Of a stretch of DNA of 64,000 bases, positions 54,134 through 62,718 are shown piece by piece. The notes beneath the pieces are model-generated. The model was given only the letters and a program-made list of their open reading frames with translations. It did no database searches and had not been told where the DNA came from. Numbering within the stretch: the first letter of the stretch is position 1; every line of letters begins with the position of its first letter. A program made the position numbers and the translations under genes. Source of the stretch: Rhodospirillales bacterium (GTDB taxonomy: Bacteria; Pseudomonadota; Alphaproteobacteria; Reyranellales; Reyranellaceae); contig JACPOB010000099.1 of assembly GCA_016185145.1 (NCBI GenBank), positions 98,260 to 162,259 of the forward strand. The letters run 5' to 3'.

Positions 54134-54724
54134 TCATCGAAACACCGGGATCAGCGACAGCACCAGCAGACCTGCCATCGACCAGTTGAACGCTTTTCGC
54201 ATCCTCGGGGCGGCGAGATAGCGGCCGATCGCCGAACCGAAGCCCGCCCAGATCGCGACCGAGGCCAGGCACGCCGCCGCCAGAACACCCGCGATCACCG
54301 ACGTCTGCCACAGCACATCGTCGCCCACCGTGCTGTAGGCGGCGACAGCGCCCAGCGCGGAGATCCATGCCTTGGGATTCATCCAGGTGAAGAGCGTCGC
54401 TTCGAGAAAGCCGATGGGTTTGGCGCGCGCCGAGGCGCTGGCGGCGTCGGCTCGGGCGATGCGCCAGGCGAGATAGAGGAGGTAGAGGGCGCCGGCGTAC
54501 TTCACGGCGAGATGCAGGCGCGGCTCGGCATGGACCAGCCCGGCCAGTCCCAGGCCCGTGGCCATGACCATCGAGCCGAAGCCGAAGGTGATGCCCAGCA
54601 TCTGCGGGACGGTGCGGCGGAAGCCGAAGTTCGCCGCCGATGCCGTCACCAGCACGACGTTGGGGCCCGGCGTCAGCGTCATCGCCACGGAAAACAGCAC
54701 CAGGGGTCCAAGCATCTCGCCCAT
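54134..54724 (-). CDS. LysE/RhtB family amino acid exporter
   Basis: 196 residues from MGEMLGPLVLFSVAMTLTPGPNVVLV; an upstream in-frame ATG (54760) adds a polar stretch without family resemblance. The family hallmark TPGPNV, FGFRRTVPQMLGITFGFGS, YAGALYLLYLAWRI and FTWMNPKAWI are present, with about six helices. It exports an amino acid or homoserine lactone-like compound. It is divergent from a class II aldolase. Confidence 0.92.
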   Translation of the reverse strand: MGEMLGPLVLFSVAMTLTPGPNVVLVTASAANFGFRRTVPQMLGITFGFGSMVMATGLGLAGLVHAEPRLHLAVKYAGALYLLYLAWRIARADAASASARAKPIGFLEATLFTWMNPKAWISALGAVAAYSTVGDDVLWQTSVIAGVLAAACLASVAIWAGFGSAIGRYLAAPRMRKAFNWSMAGLLVLSLIPVFR

Positions 54725-54807
54725 GCGAACGAAGTGCCCTGGATGCGCGCTTCGTCTCAACTACCTGGCATGTACTCATGTTAGGGTGGGGGCGGAGGAC
54801 CCAAGAC

Positions 54808-55545
54808 ATGCCACCGGTCACGTTCGATCCCGCCGTCGGCCGCCAGTTCATCAAGTACGCCCGCCTGGTCGCGGGCCGCGGCTATGTCCACAACACGCTG
54901 GGCAACATCGTGATGCGCGTGCCGCATCCGGATTTCCCGCACGGGCTCGCCTACACCAAGCACGCCGAGATCTCGCTCGAGGAGATGGAGCTCGAGAACA
55001 TTGTCATCACCGACGTGCCGACCAGCCGCATCGTCTGGGGCGAGCGCATGACCAGCATCGGCCATAATCTCAGCCGTGAGATCCTGCGGCTGCGGCCCGA
55101 CATCGACGCCACCATCCATGTGCACGACGATGCGACCATTGCCCTGTTGGGCGCCCTTGGAGGATCGGGCGCGCCGCACGACTTCAAGGTGCTGTCGCTC
55201 GATCCGCCCTTCGTGCTGGGCAAGCCGGTGCATTTCGTGCCGGCGCATGTCGACGTCGAGGCCGATGTGAGCTCGGTGGCGGGCTTCATCCAGGACACCA
55301 ACTCGGTCGTGCTGGTCGGCCACGGCGTCACCACGCTGGGCCGCAACGTCTCCGAGGCCTATCACCGCCTGAACACGCTGACCGCCGAGGTGCGCCGCTG
55401 CATCCTGGCCGAGCAGCTCGCTGCGCTCCGCGGTACGGCGATCGCCTACCGCTCGCAGCAGGAGATCGAGGACATGTACCGCTTCGCCGAGCGCATCATC
55501 TATCCGACGCGCGCCGACAAGGTGATGCACGACGCCGCCGAATAA
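54808..55545 (+). CDS. Class II aldolase/adducin family protein
   Basis: 245 residues from the ATG after GGAGGA. Zinc site: IDATIHVHDDATIALL gives His-x-His, and VLVGHGVTTLGRNVSEAYHRL gives the third His. The usual nucleotide or phosphate loop is recognisable in NTLGNIVMRVP. It may cleave a sugar phosphate or decarboxylate a hydroxy acid. The second His-x-His position is followed by Asp-Asp rather than the usual residues, so the substrate is uncertain. Confidence 0.88.
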   Translation: MPPVTFDPAVGRQFIKYARLVAGRGYVHNTLGNIVMRVPHPDFPHGLAYTKHAEISLEEMELENIVITDVPTSRIVWGERMTSIGHNLSREILRLRPDIDATIHVHDDATIALLGALGGSGAPHDFKVLSLDPPFVLGKPVHFVPAHVDVEADVSSVAGFIQDTNSVVLVGHGVTTLGRNVSEAYHRLNTLTAEVRRCILAEQLAALRGTAIAYRSQQEIEDMYRFAERIIYPTRADKVMHDAAE

Positions 55546-55570
55546 GCCTCCCTTCGCGTAGAGTGTGTTG

Positions 55571-56602
55571 ATGAAAGACCAGACGTTGTCGGGCGGGGTG
55601 CCGTACGGCGCCATCGCCCTGTTCGCCATCGCCTTCCTCCTCTATTCCGGCTTTATCGCCAACCTCCTGGGCTCGCGCGGCACCGATCTGGCCGGCCGCG
55701 GCATGGCGCTGGGTTTTGCCGCGATCATCGGTCTCGTGCTCTGGCTCGTGCTCACCGGCCTGTTCGTTCTGGCCTGGTTCAACGGTCGCCTGCCGGGCTG
55801 GCTGGCGCTGGCCGCGCTGATCGTCCTGCCCCTGTCGGCCATCGCGGCCGCGGCCGCCGCGGGCCTCGCCGAGGAGCGCGGCTGGTGGCTGATGACGGCT
55901 CCCATCGCCCTGCCGCCGCTGCTGGCATTGCTTGCCCTGTGGGGCCGGCTGCCGGCGTTGCATGGCATCATGCCCGTCGGGCCCACGAGCGCCGCGCTCG
56001 GCGGCGCGATCGTCGTGCTCACGGTCGTGCCGCTGGTGATGGGCTGGATCGAGACCATGCCCAATCCGGAACGGGACGCAGCGCGCGCCGAGCAGCAGCG
56101 CCGGTACGAGCAGGAGACCGAGCGCCGCACGCACCAGGCGCGCGAGGAAGAGGAGGCCCGCTTCGCGCGCCTCGGTCCCGATTCATCGCTCGCCGACTAT
56201 CTCGACGACCTGCCGCCGGGCAGTCCGCGCCACGCCCAGGCGCTGGCCGGAGCGCGGCTCGTGAAGAGTCGCAACCAGGACGCCGTCGCCCTGTTGGGCG
56301 CGGGTCGTCTGAACGATCTCGAGATGCTGTGGCGGCTCGACCTCGATCCCGCGCAGATCTGCCAGGCCTATGGCGCGGCGCTGCAGGCGCAGGCGCTGAA
56401 GATCGATCGCAGCCAGCCGGGCTACGTTTCCTCCGCACTCGACGTCGAGTGGCAGTTGCCCAACGTGAAGTGGCTGGCGGCGGCGCGTTGCGATCTCGAC
56501 CAGGCGCTGGTTCTGGCCGAGACGCGGGTAAGGGCGATCGCCGACAACGTTCGGCTGACCGGAATCGCCGACCAGATGGCGGCGTTACGCCGGCCCAAAT
56601 AA
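55571..56602 (+). CDS. Hypothetical membrane protein with a cytoplasmic helical domain
   Basis: 343 residues from ATG (a GTG two codons earlier is possible). Five hydrophobic segments fill the first 165 residues, with about 15 Ala in a helix near 100. A charged coiled-coil stretch follows (ERDAARAEQQRRYEQETERRTHQAREEEEARFARL in parts, about 170-205), and the last 130 residues are helical and soluble-like, with LADYLDDLPPGSPRHAQALAGARLVKSRNQDAVALL. I recognise no family. It converges with the PhzF gene with only 4 bp between stops. Confidence 0.75.
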   Translation: MKDQTLSGGVPYGAIALFAIAFLLYSGFIANLLGSRGTDLAGRGMALGFAAIIGLVLWLVLTGLFVLAWFNGRLPGWLALAALIVLPLSAIAAAAAAGLAEERGWWLMTAPIALPPLLALLALWGRLPALHGIMPVGPTSAALGGAIVVLTVVPLVMGWIETMPNPERDAARAEQQRRYEQETERRTHQAREEEEARFARLGPDSSLADYLDDLPPGSPRHAQALAGARLVKSRNQDAVALLGAGRLNDLEMLWRLDLDPAQICQAYGAALQAQALKIDRSQPGYVSSALDVEWQLPNVKWLAAARCDLDQALVLAETRVRAIADNVRLTGIADQMAALRRPK

Positions 56603-56606
56603 TAGA

Positions 56607-57515
56607 TCAGCCGAGGTCGATTGTGCCCTTGAGCATGGGCACGCAGCGGCCGCCGATATAGGTGTCGACGACGTGGCCGGCTTTCTTCTCGGCGGCGCCC
56701 TCGAGGATGCTGGGCCGGCCCATGTCGAAGCCCTGGCCCATCGTCTTCGACAGGCGGAGATCCGTCTCCGGCCGGAAGTGGGCCAGCAGGCCGATCAGGA
56801 CCACGTTGGAGCTGCCGGTCGCCGGATCCTCGGGCACGCCATAGAGCGGCGCGAACATGCGCGACTGGACCTCGACGCCGTGTTCCTTCGCGTGCGCGTA
56901 GAGATGGATGCCGACGGCCCGTGACATCGGCACGTGCCTGGCCAGCAAGTCGGTGCGGACGGCCGCCTTGGCGAGTGCCGCGCGTGACGTCACCTCCGCA
57001 AAGACGAAGTTGTTGCCGCACGAGGCGATGACCGGACGATGCGTCGCCGAGTCGATATCGTCGGCGTCGAGGCCGCAGATCTCGGCGATGAGCTCCGGGG
57101 CGAGTTCGTCGCCGAGCGCGAGCTTCTGCGGCGCCGCCAGCCGAGCGGCGACGACGGCGCCCTGCTCGCGCGTCAGATCGAGCGGCACGAGCCCGGCCTT
57201 CTCCTCGAACACCAGTCGGTCGCCCTCGATCTTTCGACCGTGGCATGCGCCGGCGCGCGCCAGCACGAAGGCGGTGCCGACATTGGGATGGCCGGCGAAC
57301 GGCATCTCGGCCTTGGGCGTGAAGATGCGGACCTGGGCGGTGTGCGCGGGGTCCTGCGGCGGAAGCACGAAGGTCGTCTCGGCGAGGTTGAACTCGGCCG
57401 CGATCGACTGCATCTGCTCGGTCGAGAGGCCACGCGCGTCGCTGATGACGGCGAGGGGATTGCCGCCGAACCTGCGGTCGGTGAACACGTCGACGGTGGT
57501 GAATTCGACTTTCAT
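56607..57515 (-). CDS. PhzF family isomerase/epimerase-like protein
   Basis: 302 residues. PhzF marks: VDVFTDRRFGGNPLAVI (about 8-24), AEFNLAETTFV with the proposed acid/base Glu46, FTPKAEMPFAGHPNVGTA (about 65-82) and VPEDPATGSSNVVLIGLL near 226-243. The fold is that of diaminopimelate epimerase. Most members outside phenazine clusters have unknown substrates; no phenazine genes are present here. Confidence 0.92.
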   Translation of the reverse strand: MKVEFTTVDVFTDRRFGGNPLAVISDARGLSTEQMQSIAAEFNLAETTFVLPPQDPAHTAQVRIFTPKAEMPFAGHPNVGTAFVLARAGACHGRKIEGDRLVFEEKAGLVPLDLTREQGAVVAARLAAPQKLALGDELAPELIAEICGLDADDIDSATHRPVIASCGNNFVFAEVTSRAALAKAAVRTDLLARHVPMSRAVGIHLYAHAKEHGVEVQSRMFAPLYGVPEDPATGSSNVVLIGLLAHFRPETDLRLSKTMGQGFDMGRPSILEGAAEKKAGHVVDTYIGGRCVPMLKGTIDLG

Positions 57516-57582
57516 GCGCGGACCCTAACGGCTTGCCGCACAGGGCTAGAACGAGATTAATTCGTAGGGAGGAGGAAATACC

Positions 57583-58440
57583 TTGGCCTACGAAACCCTG
57601 ACCTACAGCCGCGACGATCGCGTCGCCACCATCACCCTGAACCGGCCGGATCGGCTCAACGCCATCAGCCGAGGCATGCCCGACGAGATCCGGGCCGCCG
57701 TCGAGCAGGCCAACCGCGACGACCTCGTGCACGTCATCGTAGTCCAGGGCGCCGGCCGCGCCTTCTGCGCGGGCTACGATCTCAAGAACGCGGCCGAGCA
57801 GCCGCGCGGCACCGGCGGCAGCCAGGAGATGCCCTGGGATCCCCTGATCGACTTCCAGCTCATGGACCACAACACCCAATGCTTCCAGTCGCTGTGGCGC
57901 TCCTACAAGCCCACGGTCTGCAAAGTGCACGGCTACGCCGTGGCCGGCGGCACCGACATCGCCTTGAGCTGCGATCTCGTGGTCATGGCCGAGGATGCGA
58001 AGATCGGCTACCCGCCGGCTCGCGTCTGGGGCTGTCCGACGACCATGATGTGGGTCTATCGCGTGGGCGCGGAGCGGGCCAAGCGCCTGCTGCTGACCGG
58101 CGACCTCATAGACGGCCGGGAAGCCGAGCGGATCGGGCTCATCACCCAGGCCGTGCCGGCGGCCGAGCTCGACGCCGCCGTGAAGAAGCTGGTCGACCGC
58201 ATGAAGGGCGTGCCGAAGAACCAGCTGTGGATGCAGAAGACGGCCATCAACAGCGCCTTCGAGAACATGGGCATGCGCACCACCCAGACCCTGGCCACGC
58301 TCTTCGACGGCATGACGCGCCATTCGCCCGAGGGCGTCTGGTTCAAGCAGCGCGCCGAGGAGGCGGGCTTCCATCAGGCGGTCCGGGAGCGCGATTCGGG
58401 CGAGCCGATCCCGGGCGGCAAGCCGCCGCGCAACAATTGA
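57583..58440 (+). CDS. Enoyl-CoA hydratase family protein (copy 2)
   Basis: 285 residues from TTG: GGGAGGAGGAAA lies 3-14 bases upstream and no ATG is close. The crotonase loops FCAGYDLKNAAEQ (about 62-74) and GYAVAGGTDIALSCDLVVMAED (about 117-138) are intact; the family Glu at the second catalytic site is not obvious in IGYPPARVWGCP. It is the first gene of a pair with an acyl-CoA ligase 31 bp downstream, so both should act in degrading an unusual acid. Confidence 0.92.
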   Translation: MAYETLTYSRDDRVATITLNRPDRLNAISRGMPDEIRAAVEQANRDDLVHVIVVQGAGRAFCAGYDLKNAAEQPRGTGGSQEMPWDPLIDFQLMDHNTQCFQSLWRSYKPTVCKVHGYAVAGGTDIALSCDLVVMAEDAKIGYPPARVWGCPTTMMWVYRVGAERAKRLLLTGDLIDGREAERIGLITQAVPAAELDAAVKKLVDRMKGVPKNQLWMQKTAINSAFENMGMRTTQTLATLFDGMTRHSPEGVWFKQRAEEAGFHQAVRERDSGEPIPGGKPPRNN

Positions 58441-58471
58441 GAGCCATCGGGCAGCCGGTTAAGGTTCAGTC

Positions 58472-60127
58472 ATGACCAAGATCTCCTACGACCACGGCGT
58501 CTCGACCAAGAAGCTGATCGGCGAGACCATCGGCGATTTCTTCGACCGCACCGTCGAGACCCACCGCGACCGCGAGGCGCTGGTGGTGCGCCAGCAGAAC
58601 GTGCACTGGACGTGGGGCGAGCTGGGACGGCGGGTCGACGATCTCGCGGCCGGGCTCTTGTCGTTGGGGCTGGAGCGCGGCGACCGCGTCGGCATCTGGG
58701 CGCCCAATCGCTACGAATGGACCCTGACGCAGTTCGCCACCGCCAAGGCGGGCCTGGTGCTGGTCAACGTCAACCCGGCCTACCGGCGGGCCGAGCTCGA
58801 GTACGCCATGAACAAGGTCGAGTGCAAGGCGCTGATCCTGGCGCCGGCGCTGAAGACCTCGAACTACCTCGAGATCACCACGGATCTCGTGAAGGCGGGC
58901 AAGCTGCCGCATCTCGAGCACGTCGTGCGGCTGGGCGCGGAGAAGACGCCGGGCATGCTGAACTTCGACGATGTCGCCAACGCCGGCGGCAATGCCGAGA
59001 AGATGAAGCTCGCCGAGCTCGGCGCGAAGCTGCAGTTCGACGACGCCATCAACATCCAGTTCACCTCGGGCACGACGGGGCACCCGAAGGGCGCCACGCT
59101 CAGCCATCACAACATCCTGAACAACGGCTACTTCGTGGGCGAGGGGCTGAAGCTCACGCCTGCCGATCGGCTGTGCATCCCCGTGCCGCTCTATCACTGC
59201 TTCGGCATGGTGATGGGCAATCTCGGCTGCCTGACGCACGGCTCGACCATGGTCTATCCGGCCGAGGCGTTCGATCCGCTGGCGACCCTGCAGGCCGTGG
59301 CCGAGGAGCGCTGCACGGCGCTCTATGGCGTGCCCACCATGTTCATCGCCCAGCTCGACCATCCGGAGTTCGCCAAGTTCGACCTCAAGAGCCTGCGCAC
59401 CGGCATCATGGCGGGCTCGCCGTGCCCGATCGAGGTGATGAAGAAGGTGCAGAGCCAGATGAACATGAGCGAGGTCACCATCGCCTACGGCATGACCGAG
59501 ACTTCGCCCGTGTCGACACAGTGCGCCACCGACGATCCGGTCGAGCGGCGCGTCTCGACCGTCGGCCAGGTGCTGCCGCACATAGAAATCAAGATCGTCG
59601 ATGCCGAGGGCAAGGCGGTGCCTCGCGGCGACACCGGCGAGTTCTGCACCCGCGGCTACTCGGTGATGAAGGGCTACTGGAACGACGCCGACAAGACCGC
59701 CGAGGCGATCGACGAGGCCGGCTGGATGCACACCGGCGACCTCGCGACCATGGACGAGCAGGGCTACGTCAACATCGTCGGCCGACTGAAGGACATGGTG
59801 ATCCGCGGCGGCGAGAACGTCTATCCGCGCGAGATCGAGGAGTTCCTGTACCGGCATCCGAAGATCCAGGATGTCCAGGTGATCGGCGTGCCCGACCCGC
59901 GCTACGGCGAGGAGATCTGCGCCTGGATCAAGCTGCACGACGGCAAGACGGCGACGGCCGAGGAGATCCGCGAGTTCTGCAAGGGCGAGATCGCCCACTA
60001 CAAGATCCCGCGCTACATCGAGTTCGTGCCCGAGTTCCCGATGACGATCACAGGCAAGATCCAGAAGTTCGTGATGCGCGAGCAGACGATCAAGAAGCTC
60101 GGGTTGAAGGCCGAGAGGACGGCCTGA
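58472..60127 (+). CDS. AMP-binding fatty-acyl/aryl-CoA ligase
   Basis: 551 residues. The P-loop FTSGTTGHPKGATLSHHN lies near 200-217, the A5 motif YGMTETSPVS near 345, the GWMHTGDLATMDEQGYVNIVGRLKDMV hinge region near 422-448, and the C-terminal Lys in ITGKIQKFVMRE near 530. It activates a carboxylic acid to its CoA ester through an acyl-AMP. The partner crotonase suggests beta-oxidation-like breakdown. Medium-chain or branched substrates are plausible, not proven. Confidence 0.93.
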   Translation: MTKISYDHGVSTKKLIGETIGDFFDRTVETHRDREALVVRQQNVHWTWGELGRRVDDLAAGLLSLGLERGDRVGIWAPNRYEWTLTQFATAKAGLVLVNVNPAYRRAELEYAMNKVECKALILAPALKTSNYLEITTDLVKAGKLPHLEHVVRLGAEKTPGMLNFDDVANAGGNAEKMKLAELGAKLQFDDAINIQFTSGTTGHPKGATLSHHNILNNGYFVGEGLKLTPADRLCIPVPLYHCFGMVMGNLGCLTHGSTMVYPAEAFDPLATLQAVAEERCTALYGVPTMFIAQLDHPEFAKFDLKSLRTGIMAGSPCPIEVMKKVQSQMNMSEVTIAYGMTETSPVSTQCATDDPVERRVSTVGQVLPHIEIKIVDAEGKAVPRGDTGEFCTRGYSVMKGYWNDADKTAEAIDEAGWMHTGDLATMDEQGYVNIVGRLKDMVIRGGENVYPREIEEFLYRHPKIQDVQVIGVPDPRYGEEICAWIKLHDGKTATAEEIREFCKGEIAHYKIPRYIEFVPEFPMTITGKIQKFVMREQTIKKLGLKAERTA

Positions 60128-60181
60128 AGCGCAATCCATCGGCATAGCCCTACCGGTGTCAGCACTGCGTAACGCGATGGT

Positions 60182-60240
60182 CGCAATCTCGTCTCGATTG
60201 CGGCCAAAATCTCCAATGCTCCATCGTCGAACATTGGAGG
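60182..60240 (+). promoter_or_regulatory. Tandem hairpins; the second covers the Shine-Dalgarno
   Basis: The first hairpin is CGCAATC/GATTGCG (60182-60188, 60196-60202; 7-nt loop). The second is CTCCAATG/CATTGGAG (60211-60218, 60232-60239; 13-nt loop) and takes up most of the GGAGG (60236-60240) that serves the ATG at 60247. It could hide the ribosome site. Confidence 0.55.
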
Positions 60241-60246
60241 TATGAG

Positions 60247-60660
60247 ATGAACACCTTCGTGAAGAGTCTGGCGGCAGTCGCCGTCTTCTCGTTGCCGGGG
60301 GTGGCCATCGCGCAGATGACCGATGCGGCGTATTGCAAGGCGCTGAGCGTGAGCTACCTCAAATACGTATCGACCTCGCTGACGGGCCAGAATCCGGACC
60401 CGCCACCGGTCGACGTCCAGTATGCCATGTCGCAATGCCAGACCGGCAATCCCGCGGCCGGCATTCCCGTGCTGGAGCAGAAGCTGCGTGCCAACAAGGT
60501 CAACCTCCCGTCGCGTGAGCAGGCAGCCGCTCCAAAGGCAGCGACCGAGGCGGGTGCTGCCAACTGCGGTGCCGAGACGTGGTCGACCGAAAAGATGATG
60601 TATGTCGGCACGCCTTGCACCGACTCGGGCGTACCAGCCGCCCCTCCGTCGACGCAGTAG
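60247..60660 (+). CDS. Secreted cysteine-containing hypothetical protein
   Basis: 137 residues, not recognised. A Sec signal peptide is clear (MNTFVKSLAAVAVFSLPGVAIAQ, cleavage after AIA near 22). The mature part has AYCKALSVSYLKYV, VQYAMSQCQTGNPAAGIPVLEQKLRANKVNLP, and a Pro/Ala-rich tail with two more Cys (ANCG, TPCT). Four cysteines in the mature protein allow two disulfides, so it is probably periplasmic. The start is covered by an RNA hairpin, suggesting translational control. Confidence 0.75.
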   Translation: MNTFVKSLAAVAVFSLPGVAIAQMTDAAYCKALSVSYLKYVSTSLTGQNPDPPPVDVQYAMSQCQTGNPAAGIPVLEQKLRANKVNLPSREQAAAPKAATEAGAANCGAETWSTEKMMYVGTPCTDSGVPAAPPSTQ

Positions 60661-60867
60661 CGCCGCCGGAACCCAGCGCCTCCGTTCGCCGACGAGACCC
60701 GCGACGTCGGCAACGGGGTCGCTGTGCTTTCGATAATCGAGTTGACTGGCGACCACTGCTCCCCTGCAGCTGGCGGCGTGGTCGAGCCTCATAGGTGTTG
60801 AAAAGCGTCGATTGATCGGGCCCAATCCTGTCGTTCGTGGAATCGAAGAACAAAGAGAGATGCGACC

Positions 60868-61635
60868 ATGCGACAGAACAAGATCAAGCAGATGTGGCGG
60901 GACGGGCGCTGCGTGACGCTGGGCTGGCTTTCCGTGTCCCACGGATTCAGCGCCGAGGTCATGGCGCGTCAGGGCTTCGATGCCTTGTGTGTCGACCTGC
61001 AGCACGGAACGGCTGAAATGAAGGACGTCGCGCCGATGCTGCAGGCGATCTCGCAGACGGACACCGTTCCGGTCGTGCGCGTGGCGTGGAACGAGCCGGC
61101 GGCCATCATGAAGGCCCTGGATCTCGGCGCCTACGGCATCATCGTGCCGCTGGTGAACACCGCCGAGGAAGCCGCGATGGCGGTTGCCGCGTGCCGCTAT
61201 CCGCCGGTCGGCATGCGCTCCTCCGGACCCGTGCGCGCCGTCCACTACGGCGGCGCCGACTACGTGGCCCATGCCAACGACGAGATCGTCGTCATGGCCA
61301 TGATCGAGACCAAGGAGGGCCTCGCCAATCTCGACGCCATCTGTGCCACGCCGGGCCTCGACGCCGTCTACATCGGCCCGGCCGACCTGTCGTTCGCCCT
61401 GGGGCTGGCGCCCCGTGGCGACAACCCCGATCCGCTCCATCTCGCCACCTGCGACAAGATCCTGGCGGCGGCTCACAAGGCCGGCATCAAGTGCGTCATG
61501 CACTGCGCAAGTGCTGCGTTCGCGGCCGGCGCCGTGAAGCGTGGCTTCGACATGGTGATGCTGACGTCCGACCTGTCCTGCATGATCGCGGGCGCGAAGA
61601 TGCAGCTCGACGAGCTCAAGGCGAAGACGGCCTGA
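60868..61635 (+). CDS. HpcH/HpaI-type class II aldolase (copy 2)
   Basis: 255 residues. DALCVDLQHGTAEM (catalytic His), VPVVRVAWNEPAAIMKALDLGAYGIIVPLVNT, MIETKEGLANLD (metal Glu) and VYIGPADLSFALG (metal Asp) are present. It is homologous to the copy at 21911-22699 in the same blocks but diverged and in a different setting, without transporter genes. Released product is probably pyruvate plus an aldehyde. Confidence 0.92.
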   Translation: MRQNKIKQMWRDGRCVTLGWLSVSHGFSAEVMARQGFDALCVDLQHGTAEMKDVAPMLQAISQTDTVPVVRVAWNEPAAIMKALDLGAYGIIVPLVNTAEEAAMAVAACRYPPVGMRSSGPVRAVHYGGADYVAHANDEIVVMAMIETKEGLANLDAICATPGLDAVYIGPADLSFALGLAPRGDNPDPLHLATCDKILAAAHKAGIKCVMHCASAAFAAGAVKRGFDMVMLTSDLSCMIAGAKMQLDELKAKTA

Positions 61636-61655
61636 CGCAGGCGACCTCTGCGCCG

Positions 61656-61677
61656 TGGCGCGCCTAAGGGTGCGCCA
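61656..61677 (+). terminator. Short hairpin after the HpaI-type gene
   Basis: TGGCGC and GCGCCA pair around a 10-nt loop, 20 bp after the stop and without a T-run. A weak terminator candidate. The remaining 61678-61861 holds nothing I can support. Confidence 0.3.
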
Positions 61678-61861
61678 TGGCTCCATCGGCCGCGACGCCG
61701 TCGAGCGCGGTCAGCGCCTCATCCGGCAGATCGAGCTCGGCCGCTCCCGCCGAATATGAAGCGTGCCTTGAAGGGCAGCTCATCGTGCTTCTGACGGCAT
61801 TCTTTCCAGGCCAGCGAGCTCAAGCCGGAGAGCCCCGGCTGAGCTCGGTGCGCATGGTCGG

Positions 61862-62647
61862 TCAATCCGCCGCCGCCCGCTGCTCCATCGCCGCCGTGGC
61901 GGGTCGGTTGGCCTTCAGGAACGTCCGGATGTGCCGCACGGCCAGCGGGATCTTCTCCGGCGTGTCCTTCCACGGATACATGCTGACCTGCGAGTTGGGC
62001 GCCAGCATCGCCACCTCCATCGCCACCGCGTAGGGATGCGGCGGGATGTCGTCGGGCAGCACCAGGATGGGGATCTGGCAGTTGCGCACGAAATCTCGGC
62101 TGACGGTGAACACGAAGTCGGGGTTGGCGCGGTACATCTTGGCCAGGAACTGGCTCACCTGGTCCATGGTGACGTCGGGTCGCCGCGCGGCGAAGGCCGG
62201 GCCCCAGTTGTTCATGTTGTTCTGGTAGAACTGGTCGGGCAGTTCCGGCCGATGGCCGCTCGGCTGCGTCAGCACGGCGGCGACGACGCGATTGGGCGCG
62301 CGCTTGATCAGGTTCCAGATCAACGGCTGGCCGATGCAGTAGCCCAGGACGATGAACTTATCGATGCCGAGGTGATCCATCAGGCCGATGTGATCGTCGG
62401 TGAAGGAGTCCCACGGCCGGTCGATCTCGAGCGGCCCCGACGACTGCCCGGCATTGGCGTTGCGTAGGTCGGCGCCGATGCAGCGGAAGCCGTCCTTGGC
62501 GAACTCCTTCATGGCGTTGAACGGATGGCTGGTGTCGAGCCCGGCGATCGTCGAGTTGAGCCCGCCGCCCGGGATCACCAGCAGCGGAAAGCCCGAGCCC
62601 ATCTCTTCGTAATGAATGCGGACTTTGCCTCGTTCATGGATCGGCAT
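61862..62647 (-). CDS. Alpha/beta hydrolase with Cys at the nucleophile position
   Basis: 261 residues. The fold is clear: oxyanion region IPGGGLNSTIAG, GADLRNANAGQSSG, then the nucleophile elbow LGYCIGQPL with Cys104 where most relatives have Ser. The acid may be in LVLPDDIPPHP and the His in the final AVRHIRTFLK segment. Cys nucleophiles occur in dienelactone hydrolases, which favour lactones or activated esters. It may also be a non-catalytic homologue. It is single, 71 bp before the M23 gene's end on the same strand. Confidence 0.85.
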   Translation of the reverse strand: MPIHERGKVRIHYEEMGSGFPLLVIPGGGLNSTIAGLDTSHPFNAMKEFAKDGFRCIGADLRNANAGQSSGPLEIDRPWDSFTDDHIGLMDHLGIDKFIVLGYCIGQPLIWNLIKRAPNRVVAAVLTQPSGHRPELPDQFYQNNMNNWGPAFAARRPDVTMDQVSQFLAKMYRANPDFVFTVSRDFVRNCQIPILVLPDDIPPHPYAVAMEVAMLAPNSQVSMYPWKDTPEKIPLAVRHIRTFLKANRPATAAMEQRAAAD

Positions 62648-62718
62648 GGCGGTCCTCCTTCAATGGTAGGCAATGGCTCGACGAAACAGCTGTCATCCCG
62701 TCGCGAAAAACGCGGACG

